DNA of 64,000 nucleotides, taken from the NCBI GenBank assembly GCA_031761405.1, contig JASEVX010000006.1, positions 33,235,359-33,299,358 on the forward strand. Reading direction: 5' to 3'. Within the stretch, counting starts at the first letter, position 1, and each line of letters starts with the position of its first letter. The position numbers and the translations under genes are program-made. The notes under the pieces are model-generated. The model saw only the letters and a program-made list of their open reading frames with translations, searched no databases and was not told the DNA's origin. The stretch comes from Serripes groenlandicus. Taxonomy: Eukaryota > Mollusca > Bivalvia > Cardiida > Cardiidae. Below are positions 55,689 to 63,639 of the stretch, one piece after another.

Positions 55689-58600
55689 CTGAAAATTCAA
55701 ATCGAGAAAACAGAAAGTCTGCAGTCTATAATGTATTCTTTGCATCACGAAATTTGGGTATGAAAACAAGAGGGCTAAGAAGGTCACACATCAATTAGCT
55801 GAATGATGGTATTGTAGCAAATCTTAATTGCTAATGAAGAGGAAAATGTGATCAAGAGTGGTTCGAGAAACTGCTTTGTTTGTTTGGAGTTTAACGCCGC
55901 TTTCAACAGCTTTGGTCATATCACGGCGGTCAGTGCACCTACCCATGTTTTCCTGGCTTTCCCACACCAGTACTTACACAACATTCTTTCGAAGCCACTG
56001 ACTACTTTCTCACATAGATCAGAGGTGAGAGGCAATGGAAAACATCGCCCGAAAGAATGTCGCCGCAACCGGGTATCGAACCCGTGACCTCCAGATCACG
56101 AGTCAGATACGCTACCAATTGAGCTACCCGGCCGGGTCTCGAGAAACTGCAAGGAGTGGATAATGTAAATGAAACAGCATATCAGTAAAGGATAATTGTA
56201 ATCAGCATTCTAAATAAGCTGCCAAAAGTAAAAAGTAACAAGTAATTACACAGTACTAATAAGAGCGCTGCAACGCTCGCCTGTTCTTTCTAAGTAGAAA
56301 AAGGGGCATTTCTGAATAATTATTAAAGGCAGAGTTATGTGACTTGGTATAGAATTGCATATTGTTGCTAGGAATATAAGTGTACCAAGTTTCATTTGAA
56401 AATGTTGAATGGTTATTGAATTATGAGGTAAGGTTAAAGTTTTGTGACGACTCAGAATACGACGATGCCAAGAGTATCATAATACACCGACTTCTATTCT
56501 TCGAAAACCAGACAAGCTAAAAATGTGATATAAATCATTTAGAATGTGAAATTAATCATTTACCATTTGATATTAATCATTGAGAATGTGATATTAATCA
56601 TTTACCATTTGATATTAATCATTGAGAATGTGATATTAATCATTTATAATGTGATATTTATCATTTAGAATGTGAAAGTCTTTTCACCTTGTGGGTTTTG
56701 AAGACTTGTCTGAGCAACTGCTTTTACGCCGTTTTTGTTTTCTGTGCTGTAACTGACACTTCTTCCCATCCGGACACGTCTTTGTTTTCATGTACGACGG
56801 ACACAATAGTGTATGCTTCTTCTTACACTACAGACAAAGAAAGATAATGGAGAAATGAGTTGAGATAATTGTGAGCTAAGATTAAGGATCCATTGCTAGA
56901 GAAGAGGAAACCCAGGTATTTATAGTTATTAGTAATAACTAATCTCTAGTGATTGTTTGTTATATGTAAAAATTAAATTGAGAAAGGTTTCTCGCTCCAA
57001 AAATGACAATTTTGTTTTTTTGTTAATTTGTCTTCATTCACATTGGACATAACAGTGTAAGCTTTTTCTTACACTTCTGGTAAAGGAAGATGATTCAAGA
57101 ACGAGGTCTGTGATAGCATTGTTTATAATAGACAATGGTTTATTTTTACCACTTATTGATTTTTCCACATCATAATGGACTACTAAGAAGAGAGTTAGAA
57201 GAACAGAGGTAAACAGCTCCTTTCCTCACAATATATCTCATATTACTCAATTTAACCCTATGTCGGGAGTCAATAAGAATTTCAAAACACTAATAACACC
57301 CCTTAACCCTTTCCCTCATACGACAATTCTGCAGCAGACGACTTTGAACGTATTTTGTCAAAACATAGTAAATCTGTATAATTGAATGGATAACCTATGA
57401 CAAAAAGTGGAAAACATTGTGGCAAAAGGAGAAATTGCACTTTCTGTGCAATTTCTTCTTTTGTCACTATGTTTTCAAAAAGCAGTCTGCTGCAGAGGCG
57501 TCAGAAAGCATCTATATGAGGGAAAGGGTTTACAAGATCTCTAGTGGCAATAAGTTACAGAATATCCTGCATGAGCAACTTATCAAATCTCCATTATTTC
57601 AGATATTGCAGTGTTTTTTCATTTTATGTTTTTCAAAGCACATGCCTCTTAAACCTTTCCCTCATATAGACGCTTTCTGATGCCTCTGCAGCAGATGGCT
57701 TTTTGAAAACATAGTGACACAAGAAGAAATTGCACAAAACGTGCAATTTCTCCTTTTGCCACAATGTTTTCCACTTTTTGTCATGGGTTATCCATTCAAT
57801 TATAAGAGATTTTCTATTTTTTGACAAATATGTTCAAAGTCGTCTGCTGCAGAATTGCCGTATGAGGGAAAGGGTTAAACTATGATATCAGTTCAACAGT
57901 TAGTCCCCAGTAAACCCAGTCCAGGCGCCATAGCTCAATCAGTAAAGGCTATCAATCCAGGGTATGCAAGTTTGAATACTGGCTTGGCCATTTCTTCTTT
58001 CTGCTGATTAACAAAAGTCATGGTGACAAACAACATTTGTCCTCCAACAACAAGCTATGTGGGAAGAATGTTGCTTCTCAATACAAGTCAAGTAAAGAAG
58101 AAAATATTGTTTAAGTTAATCTTCAACTGGCTGCTTAATACAAGTACAAACTGTTCAGTGGGTAAGGAAAACATTGCTCATTTTGAGCATTTTTTTCCCC
58201 ACAATGTTTTTAAAAGACATCTGCTTCCGAGGCATCTTAAGGTGTCAATTGTATCTGAGAAAGGGTTTACTTAGACACATAATTTTCACCTTTTTCCCAA
58301 GAGAGCAGTAGCCATTGACAAAATCTTTACAGATTTCTGCGTTTCTGTTCACATTCACATGGGGGTATGGACAGTCAGTCTTATTGCAAACCCCTTTCAA
58401 GAAGTACGAACACACGGGCAACTTCTCTACAGACACTTTATGGGAAAATGGACACATCTTCACTTTGCAGGTACCGCGTAAAAACCTGAAACACGATATG
58501 ATTATTATAGACATATGAATGCATATGACATGCTCTAACAATTGATTGATTGATTGCCGCTTTCAACAATTGTTCAGTTATATCACGGGTTTCCTGGGTA

Positions 58601-61600
58601 AGTTACCAGTACTACTGGTCCATTTCTCCTGACACAAGCAAGTCAGTCGTAATGCTAACCCGGCAACCTGAGCGCCAAGGTGGGCAGCCATTACTTCCAT
58701 TTTTAAAGTCTTTGTTATATGATCAGGTTGGTGATCAAACCTGCGACCTCCCTCAACCAAGGAAGATGCACTACCTCTATAACAATTACCTAAATATATA
58801 TTAATGTAAAAAAAGTTGATTCAAAGGTATATCCTAGATCTTAAACAGCTGAAGATAAATGGAAACTAAGCTGATGGCGTCCACGCTCTGCACGATAAAT
58901 GCCACCAATATTTATTATTGATTTAATATGTAATATATAGATTTTACCATTGAATGCGTTTTACCATTTCCCACTTTCAGATGCAGTTCGAGGCATCAGA
59001 TGCCGCATATTTGTTGTATGTGGGAAAAAATTAAGCCTTTCCCACATATATAGACGCTTTCTGACGCCTCTGCAGCAGACGACTTTTGAAATCCTTGTAG
59101 CAAAAGGAGAAATTGCTTGTTTTGAGCAATTTCTCCTTTGGTGACAATGTCTTTAAAAGTCATCTGTTGCAGAGGCATCAGAAAGCATCTGTATGGGGGA
59201 ATTAGAAAACTTAGAATTCCAGTACAAATAGTTCAAGAGTCAATAAAGTCTATGAAATGTTTGATCACATACAACAAATCTGGAGCAGACGACTCAGAAT
59301 ACCTTAACCCTTTCCCTCATACATAGACGCTTTCTGACGCCTCTGTTTTTGAAAACATAGTGACAAAAGAAGAAATTGCACAAAACGTGCAATTTCTCCT
59401 TTTGCCACAATGTTTTCCACTTTTTGTCATAGGTTATCCATTCAATTATAGAGATTTTCTATTTTTTGACAAAATATGTTCAAAGTCGTCTGCTGCAGAA
59501 TTGTCGTATGAGGGAATGGGTTAAACCAAACTATGAAAGTATGATTAATGAATAGGGTTAAAAACATTATGGCAAAAGGAGAATTTGCTCATTTTGTTTA
59601 AAAAAGTTGTAACCTGCAGAGGCGTCAGAAAGCGTCTGTATGTGGATAAAGGTTAAACTTGTTTTACCTTGTACAAACAGCAATTCTGTCTGGGTCATGT
59701 TTAAAGAGACATTTTTCCTTTCTGTTGCATTTACCAAACCGGTTGTAAAACATACAGAACTGCTCCTGTTTTGTTAACTTTGTATTGTCTTTCTTGTATC
59801 TCGATGCCACTTGAGCTACACTTCGGTTAAGAACCCTCCTGTGAAAGTAAACCAATGAAAAAATGAAAATCATAAATCAGCTTCGACATAAGAAAATAGG
59901 CTTGCAAACAGTTAACGGTAGATCTTGTATAGTTTAGGATTAACCCCCCTTTCCCCCTTGCAGATGAATTTGGAATCATTGTGGCAAACGAAGAAATTTT
60001 TCCATTGGTACAATGTTTTCCACACTTTTAAAGCTTAAGACATTTTCCCCTAGTTAAAGGCGCAGATTTGTTGTGTAATTATGGGTCAACCTGATGTATG
60101 GTTCATGGTTTTTAATCTTAACCCTCTCCAACATACAGACGCTTTCTGACGCCCCTGAAGCAGACGACTTTTGAAAACATTGTGGCAAAAGAAGAAATTG
60201 CTCATGATGAGCAATTTCTCCATTTGCCACAATGTTTTCCAATTTTAGTTATTGGTTATCCATTCAATTATAGAGATTTTCCATTTCTTGACATGTTCAA
60301 AGTTGTATGTGGGAAAGGGTTAGGTAGACAATTCCTTGATAACAAACAATACAGATCCTGATCAGACTGTTATATATACAGGCGGATCTAAATCTACACT
60401 GGTTACAAATGCCCCAATAATAGACATTGTGATTTGTCTGTCGTCCCCAATTAACTAAATTGCATGCCTTTCTATATATATATGTTCGTATATTATGAAC
60501 TCTTACCCAAAAAGATAAACCTAGGATAGGATATATTTGTGATAAGTGTATATAAGTACGAAATGAGTCAAACAGAGCTCTAAATCGTATCAGTGAGACG
60601 ATTCTTTTGAGTACCCACAACATAGATTTTAGTTAAGTAATAAGATAGATATGGATGGGAAAAGACCAGTTCACTCCTCCTTATCTAGTCATCTGGTCAA
60701 ATACAGAGGTCTATCGTAACAAGCGGCCTATTGCGACATGCAATATCGTTACAAGTTGAGTTTATTGTACAGAGGAGCTAAACAAAAACAGCAGACAGTT
60801 CACTTGATAAATATTTGTTTGATTTTTACTCAGATAAAAAATTATGACAGAGAAAAGATTTAAATCTTGTTTCACTTAAGTATAAGACAGGAAGTCAGTT
60901 TTTACTTTTTGATGCTCGCCCAGTGAATATATCAAGTTTTTGGAGTTCAGATGCGTAAGAAATCTAATCACAAAGGCAGACTGTCTTACCTTGCCATAAC
61001 CCTCGTCTTTCTTGTTGTCACTTTTTCCAGGGTCCCTGGTTTTGTCTGTCTATAGGTAACCCCACCAATATCCACCCGAGATATACAGCTGGTGCCCTGT
61101 GTCTGCGTTGAGGTGTTGGTTCCTAGTTTACAGATGGAGAATATTTTGCAAAAGAACGGAATAGAAATCTTGAACAAGGTACCCCAAAATTTGCAGATGA
61201 TCAACAAACTTAAAGTTTTGTCTTGATGCATACTAATTTTGTAGCGACAACTTCTTCAAGACATAAAAGGAAAGGAAAAAATGCACACAACTTTCCTAAA
61301 GATGTCTTTTGGACAGTTTAAGATTTTATGAGATAAGAAAAGATGACTTAAATGCAAAACTTAACCAAGGCATGCAAGTTGAATACCGGTAAGGGCAATA
61401 CAACAATGCACCTTAGTAGACCATAGTACAATGTAACCTGTTTATAAAACCACCAATGTGAGGACAACAATCTGGTCTTTGTTAACAGGTGGTCTTGATT
61501 TGCAGGGTCGTTTGTGCAGATAATAAGTAACTAAAATATTGGTTGTTATAGACAGCAATCTGGTCTTTGTTAACAGGTGGTCTTTATTTGCAGGGTCATT

Positions 61601-63577
61601 TTTGAAGATAATAAGTAACTAAAATCTCGGTTGCTATAGACAGCAATATGGTCTTTGTTAACAGGTAGTCTTTATTTGCAGGGTCTTTTGCACAGATAAT
61701 AGCGTGGTTGTTATAGACAGTGAATTGCTGTTCAAAGGTGTTTGTTAGCACAGGTTTGCCTGTATGTACATTAATGGAAGAAGAATTTAAGTGATGCAGA
61801 ATGCATGAAAGAGTCATAAACGTTGTGACAGAGAGTAACCTGCTGGTGGTGAATATGTCTTCCAAGTTTCAAGGCAATAGCTTCAATTATTTCAGTGTCA
61901 ATCTTAACCCTTTCCCTCATACAAAAATTCTGCAGCAGACGACTTTGAACATATTTTGTCAAAAAATAGAAAATCTCTACAATTGAATGGATAACCTATG
62001 GCTAAAAGTGGAAAACATTGTGCCAAAAGGAGAAATTGCTCGTTTATTGAGCAATTTCTTCTTTTGTCACTATGTTTTCAAAAAGCCATCTGCTGCAGAG
62101 GCATCAGAAAGCATCTATATGAGGGAAAGGGTTAACAGGTTGCAACACAAAAAATACTGCCACATAGGGGATGACAATAACTCTTTTTTCACATACAACA
62201 AATCTACAGCAGACAATTTTGAAAACATCATGGTTGATATATGGAAAATCTCTATAAAGAAAGTTTAACAAGAAATATGTGAGCTACTGCTCACTAGTGA
62301 TACCCCCGCTCATGTTTTGAAAGACATATGTGATGGTGGGGTAAAGGGCCATAACTCTGTGAAAAATCATCCAACCGGAACGCAAACACGATATGCGCAT
62401 CTACACTTGGTGGTGATCCTTCCTATGAAGTTTCATAAAATTCCAAAAAGCGGTTGCAGAGAAATAGCCCGGAAATGAATTTAGTCATACATAGCCTGAT
62501 GGTGGAGTAAAGGGCCATAACTCCGTGAAAAATAATCCAACCGGAACGCAAATACGATATGCGCATCTACACTTGGTGGTGATCCTTCCTATGAAGTTTC
62601 ATAAAATTCCAAAAAACGGTTGCAGAGAAATAGCCCGGAAATGAATTTAGTCATACATAGCCTGATGGTGGGGTAAAGGGCCATAACTCCGTGAAAAATA
62701 ATCCAACCGGAACGCAAACACGATATGCGCATCTACACTTGGTGGTGATCCTTCCTATGAAGTTTCATCAAATTCCAAAAAGCAGTTGCAGAGAAATAGC
62801 CCGGAAATGAATTTAGTCATACATAGGGGTAAAGGGCCATAACTCCGTGAAAAATAATCCAACCGGAACGCAAACACGATATGCGCATCTACACTTGGTG
62901 GTGATCCTTCCTATGAAGTTTCATCATATTCCAAAAAGCGGTTGCAGAGAAATAGCCCGGAAATGAATTTAGTCATACATAGGGGTAAAGGGCCATAACT
63001 CCGTGAAAAATAATCCAACCGGAACGCAAACACGATATGCGCATCTACACTTGGTGGTGATCCTTCCTATGAAGTTTCATCAAATTCCAAAAAGCGGTTG
63101 CAGAGAAATAGCCCGGAAACGAAAGTGTTACGGACGGATGGACGGACGGAAGGACGGACATGGGTAAAACAGTATACCCCCCCTTTCCTTCGGAACCGGG
63201 GGTATAATTATTGAATAGAGTTGGAAAAATAGTGAAATAAAGGAGGAATTGCACATCATGAGCAATTTTCCTTTTGCAATATATTTAATTTGAAAATGTT
63301 AAACAGTTTTTGAGTTATGAGGTAAGGTTAAAGTTTTGTAATGACAACGTCGACGCCAGGGGTATCACAATAGCCTGACATTTTTCCTTTGAAAAACAGA
63401 CGGGCTAAAAATGCATCAGCATGTGGTATAGGGTTTAAATAATCAGATGAGGACAAGTTGAGCGAAGCTTACCTCCGTCCTGGAATGTTTCCATCTTTTT
63501 CAAACTTTTACCGTCCCTGTCCACTTTGAATCTCACTCCTCGAACTATCACAGTTTTCATGGCCGTTGTATTTAGAA
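55400..63577 (-). CDS. ZC3H3: ZC3H3 (Smicl-like) CCCH zinc-finger protein homologue, six 3' exons, 5' part outside the window
   Basis: Minus-strand exons are 63473-63577, 60990-61122, 59668-59838, 58290-58485, 56688-56827 and 55400-55688. Every intron is GT-AG, and the reading phase carries through all five junctions without a stop. The joined product (~344 residues) has a conserved segment (VIVRGVRFKVDRDGKSL), a basic linker and five CCCH fingers in a row: C-X8-C-X5-C-X3-H, C-X7-C-X4-C-X3-H, C-X7-C-X4-C-X3-H, C-X7-C-X5-C-X3-H and C-X8-C-X5-C-X3-H. A tail with RLPAYISL follows. Five tandem fingers with this spacing, plus the segment before them, are the signature of ZC3H3. In vertebrates and flies ZC3H3 is a nuclear protein linking mRNA 3' processing and polyadenylation to export, and its fingers resemble those of CPSF30. 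The family is much longer, so N-terminal exons should lie beyond 64000. Introns are filled with MITEs and SINEs. The gene looks intact here except for its unusual C terminus. Confidence 0.9.
55875..56138 (-). mobile_element. Family-3 SINE, full length, tRNA-like head, 12-bp target duplication
   Basis: Minus strand: GGCCGGGTAGCTCAATTGGT (box A), CTCGTGA loop (Thr-like anticodon CGT), GGGTTCGATACCCGG (box B), body, tail GCGGCGTTAAACTCC and (CAAA)n. TCGAGAAACTGC flanks it at 55863-55874 and 56139-56150. The anticodon stem is mismatched, so it is a SINE head rather than a tRNA gene. Confidence 0.95.
56276..56520. repeat. Dispersed repeat in ZC3H3 intron/downstream, shared with 63280-63415
   Basis: TGAGTTATGAGGTAAGGTTA/TGAATTATGAGGTAAGGTTA and AAAGTTTTGT.. 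recur at 63310, followed by ..CCAG(G)AGTATCA/GGGTATCA.. and GGGCTAAAAATG-type ends. AAGAGCGCTGCAACGCTCGC starts this copy. Confidence 0.6.
56524..56675. repeat. ~20-bp tandem repeat in the intron just after exon e
   Basis: TGTGATATTAATCATTTACC and variants, ~7 copies, ending ~12 bp from the exon-e donor. Confidence 0.85.
56688..56827 (-). CDS. ZC3H3: ZC3H3 homologue, exon e: end of finger 4 and finger 5
   Basis: This exon is 140 bp: 46 codons plus 2 nt, starting in phase 0. The acceptor is CTTTGTCTGTAG and the donor is GTGAAAAGAC. It starts CKKKH, giving the last Cys and His of finger 4 (C-X5-C-X3-H). LCPSYMKTKTCPDGKKC and then QLQH complete finger 5 (C-X8-C-X5-C-X3-H). A Lys/Arg/Ser-rich stretch follows (QKRRKSSCSDKSSKPT). 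A damaged duplicate of this exon lies about 200 bp upstream in the intron. Confidence 0.93.
57012..57080 (-). pseudogene. Decayed duplicate of ZC3H3 exon e (finger 4/5 pseudo-exon)
   Basis: On the minus strand this reads CKKKLTLLCP, then M, a TGA stop, then MKTN. Codon for codon it aligns with CKKKHTLLCPSYMKTK of exon e. The His ligand of finger 4 is Leu, and Tyr in finger 5 is a stop. The AG before it and the sequence beyond are also similar to the real exon's acceptor side (AAAGGAAGAT against AAAGAAAGAT). The duplicate is cut after MKTN and cannot encode a finger. Confidence 0.8.
57205..57290 (-). mobile_element. MITE-C fragment
   Basis: CAATATATCTCATATTACTC, TTTAACCCTATGTCGGGAGT, then lost. 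Confidence 0.6.
57303..57532 (-). mobile_element. MITE-A copy, complete (ZC3H3 intron)
   Basis: TTAACCCTTTCCCTCATACG to GAGGGAAAGGGTTTA, inner ATTGCACTTTCTGTGCAAT. Confidence 0.92.
57649..57878 (+). mobile_element. MITE-A copy, complete (ZC3H3 intron)
   Basis: TTAAACCTTTCCCTCATATA to TATGAGGGAAAGGGTTAA, inner TTGCACAAAACGTGCAA. Confidence 0.92.
57924..58090 (+). mobile_element. Family-1 SINE, 3' truncated
   Basis: GGCGCCATAGCTCAATCAGT, AGGCTATCAATCCAGG, GATTAACAAAAGTCATGGTG. Confidence 0.75.
58158..58270 (-). mobile_element. MITE-A half, ending ~20 bp from exon d
   Basis: ACATTGCTCATTTTGAGCAT, ACATCTGCTTCCGAGGCATC, GAGAAAGGGTTTA. Confidence 0.75.
58290..58485 (-). CDS. ZC3H3: ZC3H3 homologue, exon d: fingers 2, 3 and first half of 4
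   Basis: This exon is 196 bp (1 nt plus 65 codons) and ends in phase 0. The acceptor is CGTGTTTCAG and the donor is GTGAAAATT. It encodes FLRGTCKVKMCPFSH (finger 2), VCSYFLKGVCNKTDCPYPH (finger 3, C-X7-C-X4-C-X3-H) and ICKDFVNGYCSLGKK (first two ligands of finger 4). A truncated MITE ends only ~20 bp from the donor, and a SINE (58540-58790) ends ~55 bp upstream of the acceptor, so repeats crowd this exon on both sides. Confidence 0.95.
58540..58790 (-). mobile_element. Family-2 SINE between exons c and d
   Basis: TTGATTGATTGATTGCCGCT, ATCACGGGTTTCCTGGGTAA, GTCAGTCGTAATGCTAACCC, TGGTGATCAAACCTGCGACC (reversed box B). Confidence 0.88.
58961..59203. mobile_element. MITE-A deletion derivative followed by a symmetric MITE-A foldback
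   Basis: 58961-59034 has only ends. 59031-59203 starts TTAAGCCTTTCCCACATATA with GACGCTTTCTGACGCCTCTG, and ends CAGAGGCATCAGAAAGCATC. Both ends are therefore left arms around ATTGCTTGTTTTGAGCAAT. Confidence 0.78.
59258..59656 (-). mobile_element. Older MITE-A copy hosting a younger one
   Basis: Left 59258-59307 (CACATACAACAAATCTGGAG). Right 59521-59656 (GAATAGGGTTAAAAACATTA, GAGGCGTCAGAAAGCGTCTG, GGTTAA). Confidence 0.83.
59304..59524 (+). mobile_element. MITE-A copy nested in an older MITE-A
   Basis: TTAACCCTTTCCCTCATACA to GTATGAGGGAATGGGTTAA, inner TTGCACAAAACGTGCAA. Confidence 0.92.
59668..59838 (-). CDS. ZC3H3: ZC3H3 homologue, exon c: finger 1 and start of finger 2
   Basis: This exon is 171 bp: 1 nt, 56 codons, 2 nt. 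The acceptor is TTACTTTCACAG and the donor is GTAAAAC. It opens with RVLNRSVAQVASRYKKDN, a basic run typical of the region before the ZC3H3 fingers. Finger 1 follows (FCMFYNRFGKC, then C-LFK-H; C-X8-C-X5-C-X3-H). The exon ends in AVCT, where the Cys is the first ligand of finger 2. The first finger ligand and the C-X8 spacing are intact. Confidence 0.93.
59939..60090 (+). mobile_element. MITE-A copy, decayed
   Basis: ATTAACCCCCCTTTCCCCCT, ATCATTGTGGCAAACGAAG, CAGATTTGTTGTG. Confidence 0.55.
60118..60322 (+). mobile_element. MITE-A copy
   Basis: TTAACCCTCTCCAACATACA, GACGCTTTCTGACGCC, inner ATTGCTCATGATGAGCAAT, end GTGGGAAAGGGTTA. The right arm is deleted. Confidence 0.88.
60323..60573. other. 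Intronic, nothing recognised
   Basis: No repeat or coding signature in either strand. Confidence 0.45.
60574..60692 (+). mobile_element. MITE-C right half
   Basis: GCTCTAAATCGTATCAGTGA, TTTTGAGTACCCACAACATA, CTCCTCCTTATCTAGTC. Confidence 0.75.
60990..61122 (-). CDS. ZC3H3: ZC3H3 homologue, exon b: linker
   Basis: This exon is 133 bp: 2 nt, 43 codons, 2 nt. The acceptor is CTGTAAACTAG and the donor is GTAAGACAG. It encodes a Ser/Thr/Gln-rich start (TNTSTQTQGTSC), then SRVDIGGVTYRQTKPGTLEK and a basic end (TTRKTRVMA). No finger lies in this exon. It bridges the VRGVRF segment to the basic region just before finger 1. Confidence 0.85.
61123..61467. other. Intronic, nothing recognised
   Basis: No exon-like open stretch joins the phase of exons a and b, which already match directly. 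Confidence 0.5.
61468..61722. repeat. Degenerate ~95-bp tandem repeat, ~2.7 copies
   Basis: CAATCTGGTCTTTGTTAACA, GGTGGTCTT.ATTTGCAGGG and AAGATAATAAGTAACTAAAA recur. Confidence 0.85.
61904..62135 (-). mobile_element. MITE-A copy, complete (ZC3H3 intron)
   Basis: TTAACCCTTTCCCTCATACA to TATGAGGGAAAGGGTTAA, inner ATTGCTCGTTTATTGAGCAA. Confidence 0.92.
62185..63280 (-). mobile_element. MITE-A copy split by the 62269-63204 element
   Basis: Left 62185-62268 (ACATACAACAAATCTACAGC, AGACAATTTTGAAAACATC). Right 63205-63280 (TTATTGAATAGAGTTGGAAA, ATTGCACATCATGAGCAAT). Confidence 0.78.
62269..63204. mobile_element. TIR-like element with internal tandem repeats, inserted in a MITE-A copy
   Basis: It has ATACCCCCGCTC near the left end and GGGGGTATAA at the right. 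Inside are about five ~170-bp units (GGGCCATAACTCCGTG, GATATGCGCATCTACACTTG, GGTTGCAGAGAAATAGCCC), then GGACGGATGGACGGACGG before the right end. It has the same architecture as the 47988-49015 element but different unit sequence. MITE-A sequence continues on both sides (AGTTTAA before, TTATTGAATAGAG after); TAA may be the target duplication. Confidence 0.7.
63473..63577 (-). CDS. ZC3H3: ZC3H3 homologue, exon a (first visible): conserved pre-finger segment
   Basis: This exon is 105 bp. The acceptor reads TTGTTTTCCAG before TTCTAAATAC, and the donor is GTAAGC. The phase is 2 nt, then 34 codons, then 1 nt. It encodes LNTTAMKTVIVRGVRFKVD and continues to QDG. It has no stop and an acceptor on its 5' side, so it is not the first exon; the internal Met is not taken as a start. 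The next exon completes a Gly codon (G+GA). Confidence 0.82.
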
Positions 63578-63639
63578 CTGGAAAACAAGATAATTTGTAA
63601 ATTATAAATAATCTGAAATAGCTCCTTAATTCCAGAGCT

